DNA of 20,225 bases from Rhodobacterales bacterium 34-62-10 (GCA_002282555.1 NCJR01000006.1:1-20225), one strand, 5' to 3'. Counted from the first letter of the stretch, positions 6,729-15,216 are shown. Notes: generated by a model from the sequence alone, not told the origin. Numbers and translations are program-made.

Positions 6729-7802
6729 TCACGCCGCCTTCAGCCCTGCCATCACGCGCGACAGGTGGTAGTCGGTGTCGCCAAGCTGCGCGTCCAGCAT
6801 CACCAGACGTTTGGCGTAATGCGAGACGGGGTATTCCCATGTCATCGCGATGCCGCCGTGCATCTGGATTGCTTCTTCCGCCACCAGACGGGCGGCGCGG
6901 CCGATCAGGTTTTTCGCCATCGACACGAAGCGGGAGGCGTCGGGACCGTCCAGTTCCGCCGCGGCTTTGATGGTGATGGAGCGGGACTGCTCGATCTCGG
7001 TCAGCATGTCCACGGCGCGGTGTTGCAGGACCTGGAACTTGCCGATGGGCACGCCGAATTGCTTGCGGGTGCGCAGGTAATCGAGCGTGGTGGCGTGGGT
7101 CACGTCCATGGCACCCACGGCCTCGGCGCATAGGGCGACGATGCCTGCGTTCAGCGCGTCGGTCAGGGCGTCAGCGGCATCGGCCAGCAGGAGTTTGGCG
7201 GGTGTGTCGTCCAAGAGCACCTCGGCGGCACCGCCACCGTCCATCATCGGATAGCCTGCGATCTGGGCGTCTGATGCCTGCACTTCGAAGAGCGCGGGCG
7301 TGCCATCCAGCATGGCGGCGACAAGGATCACATCGGCGACTTGGCCGCCATAGACGGCGGATTTGCGGCCCGACAGGACGTGACCGTCACCTTTGGCAGT
7401 GGCGGTGCAGGTGATGGCGTCCAGATCATAGGGCGCCTCAACCTCGCCCACCGCCACGGCGTATTTGGTGGCGCCGGACAGAAGCGCCTCTTGATCCGCG
7501 CCCAGTTTGGTCATGAGGCGGCTGGCCATGGCCGCGCCCAGCAGGGGTTCGGGGTTCAGGGCGCGGCCCAGCGCCTCGAACACCACCATGATGTCGAAAC
7601 CTGTGCCGCCGAAGCCGCCCGCGTCTTCGGGGGCGAGCGCGAAAAGCGCGCCCAGTTCGGCCATTTCCGTCCATTTCGCGGGGTCATGACAGGGCAGCGC
7701 ATAGGCCACCTTGTTGCGGTGATCGACGGGGTATTTGTCGCCCAGATAGCGGTTGAGGCTGTCTTGCAGCATCCGGCGGTCTTCGGTGAGGTTGAAATCC
7801 AT
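6729..7802 (-). CDS. Acyl-CoA dehydrogenase, small (PimD-like) subunit
   Basis: This is an FAD-dependent acyl-CoA dehydrogenase-family protein of 357 residues, likely the lesser partner of a two-gene dehydrogenase. The N-terminal helical domain (MDFNLTEDRRMLQDSLNRYL), the middle beta domain and the C-terminal helical domain are all present. RTRKQFGVPIGKFQVLQHR is the conserved ACAD segment, and QMHGGIAMTWEYPVSHYAKR the FAD-contacting one. Where typical members carry GGxxEIxR with the catalytic Glu, this chain reads LGDTDYHLSR, so the usual base is missing. It is the last gene of the operon, 3 nt after the large subunit, so translational coupling is likely. Resemblance to pimeloyl-CoA dehydrogenase small subunit is from memory of the family. 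The substrate is unproven. Confidence 0.85.
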   Translation of the reverse strand: MDFNLTEDRRMLQDSLNRYLGDKYPVDHRNKVAYALPCHDPAKWTEMAELGALFALAPEDAGGFGGTGFDIMVVFEALGRALNPEPLLGAAMASRLMTKLGADQEALLSGATKYAVAVGEVEAPYDLDAITCTATAKGDGHVLSGRKSAVYGGQVADVILVAAMLDGTPALFEVQASDAQIAGYPMMDGGGAAEVLLDDTPAKLLLADAADALTDALNAGIVALCAEAVGAMDVTHATTLDYLRTRKQFGVPIGKFQVLQHRAVDMLTEIEQSRSITIKAAAELDGPDASRFVSMAKNLIGRAARLVAEEAIQMHGGIAMTWEYPVSHYAKRLVMLDAQLGDTDYHLSRVMAGLKAA

Positions 7803-7805
7803 CGG

Positions 7806-8993
7806 TTACAGCTCCAGCATGGTTTTGGTCAGGATATTGCGCTGAATTTCGTTGGAACCGCCGAAGATCGAGGTCTTGCGGTTGTTGAAATAGCGCGCGG
7901 CGTTGTTGGCGGTGCCTTCGGGGCCGAACATGATGTTGCCGTCGGTCATGGAGCCGGGGAAAGGTGCGGCGACCGGGCCGAGGGCGCGGCGGGCAAGGTC
8001 CTTGAGTTCCTGGTGGATGACCGTGCCCTTGATCTTGAGGATCGAGGTTTCGGGGCCGGGTGCGCCCTGCTGCTGCGCCTTGAAGAGCATGCGCAGGTTG
8101 GTGATTTTCATCGCCTCAAGGTCGATCTCGGCCCGTGCGATGCGGGCGGCGAAGAGCGGGTCTTCGATCAGGGGGCGACCGTTGCGGCGGATTTTGCGGG
8201 CCAGTGCTTTGACCTCTTCCAGCGATTGCATCGAGAAGCCGACGCCTGCGATGCCCGTGCGTTCATGGGTGAGCAGGAATTTGGCGATGGTCCAGCCTTT
8301 GTTTTCTTCGCCCACCAGATTGGCGACAGGCACGCGGACATCGGTGAAGAACACTTCGTTCACCTCATGCCCGCCTTCGATCAGGCGGATGGGGCGCATC
8401 TCGATGCCGGGGGTATCCAGATCGACGAGGATGAAGCTGATGCCTTCCTGCTGTTTTGCGGCGGGGTCGGTGCGGCAGAGGCAGAAGATCTTGTTCGCGT
8501 GCTGGCCCAGCGTGGTCCAGGTTTTCTGGCCGTTGATGACGTAGTCGTCACCGTCGCGCACGGCGCGGGTTTTCAGGCTGGCGAGGTCCGAGCCAGCACC
8601 CGGTTCGGAATAGCCCTGACACCACCAGTCAGTGCCATCAAGGATGCGCGGCAGGTAATAGTCCTGCTGTTCCTTGGTGCCGAAGGCTTGCAGCACCGGC
8701 CCCAGCATGTTGAGGCCGAAGGGCACGATGCGGGGGGCATAGGCGCGGCAGCATTCTTCTTCAAAGATGTGTTTCTGCACGGGCGTCCAGCCGGGGCCGC
8801 CGAATTCGACGCCCCATGTGGTGGCAAGCCAGCCCTTGCGGTTGAGGATGGCGTGCCATTCCTCGGCCATTTCCTTGGTCTGTTCGGCGCCGGTGCGCAC
8901 GGCGTCGGAGATGCGTTTGGGCAGGTTTTCGGCCAGATAGCTGCGGACTTCGTCGCGGAAGGCGATGTCTTCTTGGGAAAAGCTCAGGTCCAT
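7806..8993 (-). CDS. Acyl-CoA dehydrogenase, large (PimC-like) subunit
   Basis: This is an FAD flavoenzyme of 395 residues that introduces the trans-2 double bond into acyl-CoA in the first oxidative step of beta-oxidation. ACAD landmarks are present: CQGYSEPGAGSDLASLKTRA in the FAD/substrate region, INGQKTWTTLGQHA, and the C-terminal FGGSNEIQRNIL with the candidate catalytic Glu at 382. The ATG at 8993 has GGAGG eight bases upstream, inside the 3' end of the preceding gene, and the gap to that gene's stop is 3 nt. With the small subunit behind it and the hydratase/dehydrogenase ahead, the order matches pimF...pimC-pimD of Rhodopseudomonas palustris, which degrades dicarboxylic acids. The exact substrate (dicarboxyl, medium-chain or sterol-side-chain CoA) is inference. 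Confidence 0.9.
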   Translation of the reverse strand: MDLSFSQEDIAFRDEVRSYLAENLPKRISDAVRTGAEQTKEMAEEWHAILNRKGWLATTWGVEFGGPGWTPVQKHIFEEECCRAYAPRIVPFGLNMLGPVLQAFGTKEQQDYYLPRILDGTDWWCQGYSEPGAGSDLASLKTRAVRDGDDYVINGQKTWTTLGQHANKIFCLCRTDPAAKQQEGISFILVDLDTPGIEMRPIRLIEGGHEVNEVFFTDVRVPVANLVGEENKGWTIAKFLLTHERTGIAGVGFSMQSLEEVKALARKIRRNGRPLIEDPLFAARIARAEIDLEAMKITNLRMLFKAQQQGAPGPETSILKIKGTVIHQELKDLARRALGPVAAPFPGSMTDGNIMFGPEGTANNAARYFNNRKTSIFGGSNEIQRNILTKTMLEL

Positions 8994-8996
8994 GTC

Positions 8997-11096
8997 TCAG
9001 GCCTCCTTGTTCATGTCAGCGAAGGATGTGCCGTTGGCGGCCATCTTTTCAAGCAATGCGGGCACCTGCCAATAGGTCGCATCTTCGGCTGCGTAGGTTT
9101 TGATGCGTTGGATCAGGGCGGCGGCGCCGATGGTGTCGGCATAGTGCAGCGGGCCACCGCGGTGGCGCGGGAAGCCGTAGCCGAAGAGGAACACCATATC
9201 GACGTCGAGCGGGCGTTTGGCGGTGCCGTCTTCGACGACGCGGGTGGCTTCCACGATCATGGCGGTCATGTAGCGGTCGACGATCTCTTGATCGGTGAAG
9301 GCGCGGGGGGTGATGTTCGCTTTGGCGCGTTCCTCGGCGATGAAGGTGTCTACGGCGGGGTTGGGGGTGATCTCCTTGCCGTCATAGAGGTAGTAGCCCT
9401 TGGCCGTCTTGCGGCCGAACCAGCCTGCTTCGCAGATGCGGTCGGCGACGGCACCGGCGTAACGCTCAGCGGGATCGCGGGTGGCGGCTTTGCGTTTGCG
9501 GGTCATCCAGCCGATGTCGAGGCCTGCAAGGTCGCCCACCTTATGCGGGCCCATGGCGAAGCCGAACCCCTCAAGCGCGGCGTCCACCTGCTGCGGCGTG
9601 GCGCCGTCGAGGACGAGGTAGGCGGCGGTTTTGCTGTAATGGGCCAGAATGCGGTTGCCGATGAAGCCGTCGCAGACGCCTGCGCGGACGCCGACTTTGC
9701 CCAGTTTCTTGGCCAGAGCAAAGCCGCTGGCCACCACATCGGGGGCGGTTTTATCGGCGACGACGATTTCCAGCAGGCGCATCACATGGGCGGGGCTGAA
9801 GAAATGCAGGCCCAGCACGTCCTGGGGGCGGCTTGTGACCGCCGCAATTTCGTTGATATCGAGATAGGAGGTGTTCGACGCCAAAATCGCACCCGGTTTG
9901 CAGATGGCGTCCAGTTTGGTGAAGATGTCTTTCTTGACGGCCATATCCTCGAACACCGCTTCGATCACCAGGTCGACCGTGCCCAGCGCGCCCATGTCGA
10001 GCGAGGGGGTGAGCATGGCAAGGGTGGCGTCGCGTTTATCAGCCTTGAGCTTGCCGCGTTTCACCGCACCGTCGAGATTGGCGGTGACGGTATTGACCCC
10101 GCGATCCAGACCGTCCTGCGCCACTTCGACCAAGGTGACGCGCAGGCCCGCCAGAAGGCAGGCGGTCGCGATGCCCGAGCCCATGGTGCCGCCGCCGATC
10201 ACGCCGACATGGGCGATGTCGCGAGAGGGGCCTTTCGCCTCGGGGATGTTGCTGACGGCGCGTTCACCGAAGAAGGCGTGGATCAGGCCCGCGCGTTGCG
10301 GTGTGTTCATGCAGTCCATGAACGCGGCGCGCTCGATTTTCAGACCTTCGGCCAGCGGCAGCGACGATGCGGCCACGGCTTCGACGCATTTATGCGGAGA
10401 ATAGAGGTGGCTTTGGGTTTTCCGCAGATGCGCGGCGGTCTGGTCCAGTGTGGCCTGATCCGGCACCACGGCGATCTGGTCGGTGCGGCGGGTTTTCAAT
10501 GTGCCGTCCAGCACATCCTGCGCGGCTTTCAGCGCCACGTCGCGCGGATCGCCAGATTCGAGACGGTCGATGATGCCCGCCTCAAGCGCTTCACGCGCGG
10601 GAACCTGACGGCCCGACAGGATCATTTCCAGCGCGAAGGGGATACCCGTCAGGCGCGGCATGCGCTGTGTGCCGCCAGCGCCGGGCAGCAGGCCCAGCAG
10701 GATTTCGGGCAGGCCGACGAGCAGACCCTCGATGCCCACGCGGGCATGGGTGGCAAGGCCCAGTTCCAGCCCGCCGCCCAGCGCGGTGCCATGCAGCACG
10801 CTGATCACGGGAATGGGGGAGGCTTCGATGATGTTGAACACATCGGGCAGCGCGGGGGGCACGAAGGGTTTGCCGAATTCGCGGATATCGGCCCCGGCCA
10901 CGAAGGTGCGGCCTGCGGCATAGATGGCGATGACCTTTGCGCTGGCTTGCGCGTTCAACTGTTCCACCGCGTCCTGCAAGCCTTGGCGGACGGCCTGCCC
11001 GGTGGCGTTGACCGGAGGGTTGTCGATGCAGATCAGGGCGATATCGCCGTGGTGTTCGATGGAAATGCAATTGTTGATGGTTGTCGTGTCCGTCAT
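8997..11096 (-). CDS. Bifunctional enoyl-CoA hydratase / 3-hydroxyacyl-CoA dehydrogenase (FadB/FadJ/PimF type)
   Basis: This is a 699-residue beta-oxidation enzyme that hydrates trans-2-enoyl-CoA and then oxidises the L-3-hydroxyacyl-CoA with NAD. The N-terminal crotonase domain (about 1-190) has AGADIREF and the oxyanion-hole segment HGTALGGGLELG. Its likely catalytic glutamates are 111 and 131 (LPEILLGLLPGAGGTQR). The NAD-binding domain starts with VGVIGGGTMGSGIA (about 298-310), and HFFSPAHVMRLLE has the catalytic His at 431. A helical C-terminal dehydrogenase domain, with the repeated second part, completes it. The ATG at 11096 has GGGGAGA about six bases upstream. It heads a three-gene operon with both acyl-CoA dehydrogenases. 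No thiolase (fadA) or CoA ligase is adjacent. A symbol is withheld because fadB, fadJ and pimF cannot be separated by eye. Confidence 0.94.
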   Translation of the reverse strand: MTDTTTINNCISIEHHGDIALICIDNPPVNATGQAVRQGLQDAVEQLNAQASAKVIAIYAAGRTFVAGADIREFGKPFVPPALPDVFNIIEASPIPVISVLHGTALGGGLELGLATHARVGIEGLLVGLPEILLGLLPGAGGTQRMPRLTGIPFALEMILSGRQVPAREALEAGIIDRLESGDPRDVALKAAQDVLDGTLKTRRTDQIAVVPDQATLDQTAAHLRKTQSHLYSPHKCVEAVAASSLPLAEGLKIERAAFMDCMNTPQRAGLIHAFFGERAVSNIPEAKGPSRDIAHVGVIGGGTMGSGIATACLLAGLRVTLVEVAQDGLDRGVNTVTANLDGAVKRGKLKADKRDATLAMLTPSLDMGALGTVDLVIEAVFEDMAVKKDIFTKLDAICKPGAILASNTSYLDINEIAAVTSRPQDVLGLHFFSPAHVMRLLEIVVADKTAPDVVASGFALAKKLGKVGVRAGVCDGFIGNRILAHYSKTAAYLVLDGATPQQVDAALEGFGFAMGPHKVGDLAGLDIGWMTRKRKAATRDPAERYAGAVADRICEAGWFGRKTAKGYYLYDGKEITPNPAVDTFIAEERAKANITPRAFTDQEIVDRYMTAMIVEATRVVEDGTAKRPLDVDMVFLFGYGFPRHRGGPLHYADTIGAAALIQRIKTYAAEDATYWQVPALLEKMAANGTSFADMNKEA

Positions 11097-11120
11097 GGTA
11101 TTCTCCCCGAATTGGGCAGG

Positions 11121-11149
11121 ACGGTAGTGCCTTGGGCCAGAACCGTCAA
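11121..11149 (-). promoter_or_regulatory. Candidate promoter of the beta-oxidation operon
   Basis: On the minus strand TTGACG (11149-11144) and TACCGT (11126-11121) are 17 bp apart, upstream of the hydratase/dehydrogenase start at 11096. The -35 is good and the -10 is poor. I see no convincing FadR- or PsrA-type palindrome nearby. Confidence 0.3.
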
Positions 11150-11227
11150 TTAGTGGAAAACTGTTTTGCCCTGCGGAATAAACAGGTGACGCAACGATTT
11201 TTCACACCCGGAGGACGTGGCGCGAGC

Positions 11228-12922
11228 TTAGCTGATGATCTCGAACCGTGTCACGTCAACAAGGCCCCGGTCGGTGATCTTGAGCGCGGGGATCACGGGC
11301 AGCGCGAGGAAGGCCAGTTGCAGAAACGGCTCGTCCAGTGTCACGCCAAGGCTGCGGGCGGCGGCGCGCAGATGGGTCAGCGCGTCGCGGACATGTTCAA
11401 ACGGCTCAAGGCTCATGAGGCCCGCGACGGGCAGCGGCAGTTCGGCAAGAATCTGGCCGTGTTGGACGACCACGAAACCGCCCTCGATCTGGGACAGGTG
11501 ATTGGCGGCAAGGGCCATGTCACCATCATCCGCGCCCACCACGGCGATGTTGTGGTGATCGTGGCAGACGGTCGAGGCGATGGCCCCGGATTGCAGACCG
11601 AAGCCGCGCACGAAACCCGTGGCGATATTGCCGTTCTTGCCGTGACGCTCGATCACCGCGATCTTGATCAGGTCGCGGGAGGGATCGGCGCGCTTATCGC
11701 CATCGGTGATGGGGATGGTTTCATGCAGATGGGCGGTGATGATCTTGCCCTCAATGATGCCGATCACATCCGTCGCTTCGCGGTTGGCCTTGGTGCGGAA
11801 ATCCTTGGCGCTGACCGTGGGGGCCTTGACCGAGGAGCGCCCGACGGGCGGGATCGAGGGGCGGGCGGCGAAGGCTTGATCCGTGACATGGACCCCGCCG
11901 CAGATCACCACTTGGGCGTGGCACCCCTCAAGGCTGTCAATCGCCACGATATCGGCGCGTTTGCCCGGCGCGATGAGGCCGCGATCCTTGAGGCCGAACG
12001 CCTCGGCCGCGGACAGGCTGGCGGCGCGGTAGGCGGCAAGGGGCGGGGTGCCCAGCGCGATCAGGCTGCGGATCATGTAATCCAGATGCCCGTGTTCCGC
12101 GATATCCAGCGGGTTCCGGTCATCGGTGCACAGGCACATATAGGGGGCAGTTGTGCTGGTCAGCAGCGGCGCGAGGGCGGCCATGTCCTTGGAGACCGAG
12201 CCTTCGCGGATCAGCACGCGCATGCCCTTTTGCAGCTTTTCGCGCGCTTCTTCTGCTGTGGTGGCCTCATGTTCCGTGCGGATTCCGGCCGCGATATAGG
12301 CGTTGAGGTCGCGGCCTGTCAGTTGCGGCGCGTGGCCATCGATATGGCCGCCGCGAAACAGGTCAAGCTTGGCCATCAGGCCGGGATCACCGGCCAACAC
12401 GCCGGGGTAGTTCATCATCTCGGCCAGACCGATGCCCGATGCGTGGTGCATCAGGGGTTCGAGATCGGCGGCGTCGATCCGTGCGCCGGAGGTCTCCATC
12501 TCGGTCGAGGGCACGCAGGACGAGAGTTGCACGCGGATATCCATCAGGGTGTGGGCGGCGGCGTCTTGGAAGTAGCGGATGCCGCGCGCGCCTATGACAT
12601 TCGCGATTTCATGCGGGTCGCAGATGGCGGTGGTGATGCCGCGCGGGGTGACGCAGCGGTCGAATTCGAAGGGCGTGACCAGCGCGCTTTCGATATGCAG
12701 ATGGGTGTCGATGAAACCGGGCACGAGGATGAGGCCGGTGACGTCGATGATACGCTCTGCGTCATAGCTGGCGCAGGTGCCCACGATGGTGTCGCCGCAG
12801 ATGGCCACATCGCCTGAGAGCAGGTCCCCGGTGATGAGGTCAAGGATGCGGCCGCCGCGCAGGACCAGATCGGCGGGGCGGTGGCCGCGCCCCGTGGCGA
12901 TGAGGGTGGTGAGCGGTGTCAT
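11228..12922 (-). CDS. ade: Adenine deaminase
   Basis: This metal-dependent amidohydrolase converts adenine to hypoxanthine and ammonia in purine salvage. It has 564 residues, the usual length. The N-terminal beta-sandwich strand [14 protein letters not shown] leads to the metal motif [19 protein letters not shown] and CTDDRN supply further active-site residues, [19 protein letters not shown] closes the barrel, and the adenine-deaminase-specific C-terminal domain holds [12 protein letters not shown] and ending [13 protein letters not shown]. The ATG at 12922 is preferred: it has AAGGA six bases upstream, whereas the in-frame GTG at 12937 would place that site inside the coding region. It lies 126 bp downstream of znuB on the same strand, separated by a copy of the 3'-end element, so separate transcription is likely but not certain. 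The metal is usually Fe or Mn, so the zinc neighbourhood may be chance. Confidence 0.95.
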   Translation of the reverse strand: MTPLTTLIATGRGHRPADLVLRGGRILDLITGDLLSGDVAICGDTIVGTCASYDAERIIDVTGLILVPGFIDTHLHIESALVTPFEFDRCVTPRGITTAICDPHEIANVIGARGIRYFQDAAAHTLMDIRVQLSSCVPSTEMETSGARIDAADLEPLMHHASGIGLAEMMNYPGVLAGDPGLMAKLDLFRGGHIDGHAPQLTGRDLNAYIAAGIRTEHEATTAEEAREKLQKGMRVLIREGSVSKDMAALAPLLTSTTAPYMCLCTDDRNPLDIAEHGHLDYMIRSLIALGTPPLAAYRAASLSAAEAFGLKDRGLIAPGKRADIVAIDSLEGCHAQVVICGGVHVTDQAFAARPSIPPVGRSSVKAPTVSAKDFRTKANREATDVIGIIEGKIITAHLHETIPITDGDKRADPSRDLIKIAVIERHGKNGNIATGFVRGFGLQSGAIASTVCHDHHNIAVVGADDGDMALAANHLSQIEGGFVVVQHGQILAELPLPVAGLMSLEPFEHVRDALTHLRAAARSLGVTLDEPFLQLAFLALPVIPALKITDRGLVDVTRFEIIS

Positions 12923-13023
12923 GGCGCATCCTTTCACTGGGCGGATCCTTTCGCGGTCGTTGCGTGCAGGGTGCCATAGTTGCGCGGCAAGGGCGAGGGT
13001 TGCGCCAGTGGCGGGGCCGGATT

Positions 13024-13044
13024 GGATATTTGGGGCAAGAAGAA
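13024..13044 (-). repeat. Dispersed 3'-end element, copy 3 (core only), downstream of znuB
   Basis: The minus strand carries CTTCTTGCCCCAAATATCC, identical over 19 bases to copy 2, starting 4 bp after the znuB stop. The central 7-bp hairpin and the GGCAGCGCCCCC part of the other copies are absent. Only a short CGCCA-TGGCG inverted repeat follows. It looks like a truncated or minimal copy. Confidence 0.75.
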
Positions 13045-13048
13045 GCAG

Positions 13049-13840
13049 TCAGGCGCGGCGCAACGCGGTGCCCAGTGCGCTGCCCGCGAAGATCAGGGCG
13101 GCTATGCAGACGATGCTGGGGCCGGTGGGTGTGTCGAACATCAGCGAGGCTTGCAGCCCGCCGAGGACCGAGAGGGCGGCGGTGATAACGGCGATCACGG
13201 CCATGCCTTCGGGCGTGCGGGCGAAGGGGCGCGCGGCGGCGGCGGGGATGATCAGCAGGGCCGCGATCAGGAGGACGCCCACGACCTTGATCGCGACGGC
13301 GACAACCACGGCGAGGGCGAGGGTCAGCACCAGTTGTTCACGCTTGGGGTCGATGCCCGAGGCATGGGCGAGGTCGGGGTTGAGCGTGGCGGTCAGCAGC
13401 GCGGACCAGCGCCATGTGAGGAGCGCGAGGACCAGCCCGGCGCCGCCCCAGATCACGGCGAGGTCGGTTTTGCCGACGGCGAGAATATCGCCGAAGAGAT
13501 AAGCCATCAGGTCGATGCGCACGCCGGAGAGGAAGGACACCGCGACCAGGCCGAAGGCCAGCGCGGAATGGGCGAGCACGCCCAGCAGCGTGTCGACGGC
13601 ATAGCCGCGCCCGGACAGCGCGGTGACGGCCAGCGCCATCAGCAGCGCCATGATCATCGCGCCGAGGAAGACCGAGACCGACAGGGCGAGGGCCACGGCC
13701 ACGCCGAGGATCGAGGCATGGGCGGTGGCGTCGCCGAAATAGGCCATGCGCCGCCAGACCACGAAACAGCCCATCGGGGCAGCGGCAAGGGCCACGCCAA
13801 GGCCGGCGAGCGTGGCGCGGAGCAGGAAGTCATCCAGCAT
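13049..13840 (-). CDS. znuB: Zinc ABC transporter, permease ZnuB
   Basis: This is the inner-membrane channel of the high-affinity zinc importer (ABC-3 family), 263 residues with seven or eight hydrophobic helices. Family blocks include APMGCFVVWRRMAYFGDATAHASILG near the N-terminus, DLMAYLFGDILAV in the middle and VVGVLLIAALLIIPAAAAR, the coupling-helix region that meets ZnuC. The ATG at 13840 is preferred to the in-frame TTG at 13843. AAGGTG lies five bases upstream and comes from the second copy of a 16-bp tandem duplication. It is the third gene of zur-znuC-znuB and should be repressed by Zur through the boxes at 15181-15216. Manganese or iron ABC-3 permeases look similar, but zur in the operon settles zinc. 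Confidence 0.94.
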   Translation of the reverse strand: MLDDFLLRATLAGLGVALAAAPMGCFVVWRRMAYFGDATAHASILGVAVALALSVSVFLGAMIMALLMALAVTALSGRGYAVDTLLGVLAHSALAFGLVAVSFLSGVRIDLMAYLFGDILAVGKTDLAVIWGGAGLVLALLTWRWSALLTATLNPDLAHASGIDPKREQLVLTLALAVVVAVAIKVVGVLLIAALLIIPAAAARPFARTPEGMAVIAVITAALSVLGGLQASLMFDTPTGPSIVCIAALIFAGSALGTALRRA

Positions 13841-13870
13841 CAATGCACCTTGTCATCAATGCACCTTGTC
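13839..13870. repeat. 16-bp perfect tandem duplication at the znuC/znuB junction
   Basis: ATCAATGCACCTTGTC occurs twice back to back (13839-13854 and 13855-13870). In the direction of transcription the first copy contains the znuC stop (TGA) and the second contains the znuB start. With one copy removed, stop and start would overlap as TGATG, so the duplication inserted 16 bp between formerly overlapping genes. Confidence 0.95.
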
Positions 13871-14665
13871 GCGCGTGGCGCGGTGCAGCGGGGTGACGCC
13901 CGTGTCATGGGTGCGTTTGTCATGGCTATGGTGGTCATGATCATGGTCGCAGCCGTCATCATGGCTGTGGTTGTGATCGTGGCGGTAGAGCGCCAGCGCG
14001 CCTTGGGTGCCGGTGCCGAACAGCGCGCGGTATTCCGGGGCGGAGGCCACGATATCGGGCGTGCCTTGGCAGCAGACATGACCGTTCAGGCAGATGACGC
14101 GGTCAGACGCGCTCATCACCACATGCAACTCGTGGCTGACCATGAGGACGGCGCAACCGAGGCGGCGGCGCACCTCCTCGATCTGGCGGTAGAAGGCGGC
14201 GGAGCCGGGTTGGTCAAGGCCCTGCGTCGCCTCGTCCAGCAGCAAGAGGTCGGGTTTGGACAGCAGCGCGCGGGCCAGAAGGATGCGCTGGAACTGGCCG
14301 CCCGACAGGTCGGTCATCTGGCGGGTGCTGAGGTCGGGGACGCCCGCCTGTTCCAGGGCGGCGGCGACATCGGCGGGGGACTGGCGGCGCGGCAGGGACA
14401 TGAAGCGCGCGACGGTCATCGGCAGGGTCGGGTCGATGGCGAGTTTCTGCGGCACATAGCCGATGCTGAGGCCGGGGGCGCGGATCATCTGACCGCCCGC
14501 CACCGGAACCGCGCCGATCAGGGCGCGCAGCAGCGTGGATTTGCCCGATCCGTTGGGGCCGACGATGGTGACGATCTCGCCCTTGTCGATGGACATGTCC
14601 ACGTGATCAAGGACGGTGTGGCCACCATAGCGGACCGTCAGATCGCGCGCTTCGATCAGGGTCAT
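13856..14665 (-). CDS. znuC: Zinc ABC transporter, ATPase ZnuC
   Basis: This is the ATP-hydrolysing subunit of the zinc importer, on the cytoplasmic face, 269 residues. Walker A is GPNGSGKST (36-44), followed by the Q-loop YVPQK, LSGGQ (120-124), Walker B LLLLDEAT (140-147) and the switch His in VSHEL (178). A His/Asp-rich tail from about 229 (RHDHNHSHDD through HDHDHHSHD) is added after the ABC domain and may bind zinc. The start at 14665 overlaps the zur stop by 4 nt (ATGA), showing translational coupling. The longer open frame upstream is antisense-like sequence within zur. The last residues RDKVH are encoded by the first unit of the 16-bp duplication shared with the znuB start. Confidence 0.95.
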   Translation of the reverse strand: MTLIEARDLTVRYGGHTVLDHVDMSIDKGEIVTIVGPNGSGKSTLLRALIGAVPVAGGQMIRAPGLSIGYVPQKLAIDPTLPMTVARFMSLPRRQSPADVAAALEQAGVPDLSTRQMTDLSGGQFQRILLARALLSKPDLLLLDEATQGLDQPGSAAFYRQIEEVRRRLGCAVLMVSHELHVVMSASDRVICLNGHVCCQGTPDIVASAPEYRALFGTGTQGALALYRHDHNHSHDDGCDHDHDHHSHDKRTHDTGVTPLHRATRDKVH

Positions 14666-15144
14666 GCGGGGACCCCGTCCTGACAGGCGGGGCAGAGGCC
14701 CTGCGCTTCGACGACCGTGCTTTCGATCACGAAACCCGAGGCGCGGGCCACCGAGCCGAGCGTGCCCTTGGCGGGTTCGGACTGGGTTTCCTGCACCACG
14801 CCGCATTTGCGGCAGATCAGGAAGGCGGGGGCGTGGGTCGCGTTGGGATGCGAGCAGGCGATATAGGCGTTCAGCCCTTCGATCTTGTGGGCGAAACCGT
14901 TGCTGACCAGAAAATCCAGCGCGCGATAGGCGACGGGGGGTTGCGAGCCGAGACCTTCGGCCTCGAGCCGGGACAGGATGTCATAGGCACCCATCGCCTT
15001 GTGCTGCTGGAGCAGGATTTCGAGCACGCGGCGGCGGACAGGGGTGAGGTTGATCTTGCGCGCGGCACAGGCGTCTTCGGCCGCAGACAGGGCGTCGGCG
15101 ATGCAATGGTCGTGATTATGCGGGTCGAATCCGTGGGCTGTCAT
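14662..15144 (-). CDS. zur: Fur-family zinc uptake regulator Zur
   Basis: Zur is the zinc-responsive dimeric repressor that shuts off znu genes when zinc is sufficient. It has 160 residues. The winged-helix domain covers LTPVRRRVLEILLQQHKAMGAYDIL and PPVAYRALDFLVSNGFAHKIEG. The structural zinc site is two Cys pairs, CRKC (111/114) and CPAC (151/154). The sensing site plausibly uses His86, Cys97 and nearby His. The N-terminus is His-rich (HGFDPHNHDHC). The ATG at 15144 is chosen because it gives a normal Fur-type N-terminus; another ATG at 15165 is possible, and neither has a strong ribosome site. It is first in zur-znuC-znuB and probably autoregulated, as both Zur boxes lie within 75 bp upstream. 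Confidence 0.94.
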   Translation of the reverse strand: MTAHGFDPHNHDHCIADALSAAEDACAARKINLTPVRRRVLEILLQQHKAMGAYDILSRLEAEGLGSQPPVAYRALDFLVSNGFAHKIEGLNAYIACSHPNATHAPAFLICRKCGVVQETQSEPAKGTLGSVARASGFVIESTVVEAQGLCPACQDGVPA

Positions 15145-15180
15145 GATGGCGCAGAGGTAAGCCATCGGGCAGGCAGATGC

Positions 15181-15194
15181 AATGTTATAACATT
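15181..15194. promoter_or_regulatory. Zur box 1
   Basis: AATGTTATAACATT is a perfect 14-bp palindrome that fits the known Zur operator (core ATGTTATAACAT, like the TGTTATA...TATAACA of enterobacterial Zur sites). It lies nearer to zur, 37 bp from its start. Confidence 0.92.
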
Positions 15195-15202
15195 CGAATT
15201 GC

Positions 15203-15216
15203 AATGTTATAACATA
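15203..15216. promoter_or_regulatory. Zur box 2
   Basis: AATGTTATAACATA contains the same perfect core ATGTTATAACAT (15204-15215). Its centre is 22 bp from that of box 1, about two helical turns, so two Zur dimers could bind the same face. It is 46 bp from the znuA start and probably overlaps its -10. Confidence 0.92.

Noticed and set aside
7341..11153. A 1270-codon open frame on the plus strand
   Set aside because: It is antisense to three well-supported genes of the beta-oxidation operon. Its His/Gly/Ala-rich composition is typical of mirror frames in high-GC DNA, and I see no family motif.
11081..12817. A 578-codon plus-strand frame
   Set aside because: It is antisense to adenine deaminase, which carries full metal-site motifs on the other strand.
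12980..14683. A 567-codon plus-strand frame
   Set aside because: It lies opposite znuB and znuC, whose motifs are intact. Its composition is low-complexity and it has no recognisable domain.
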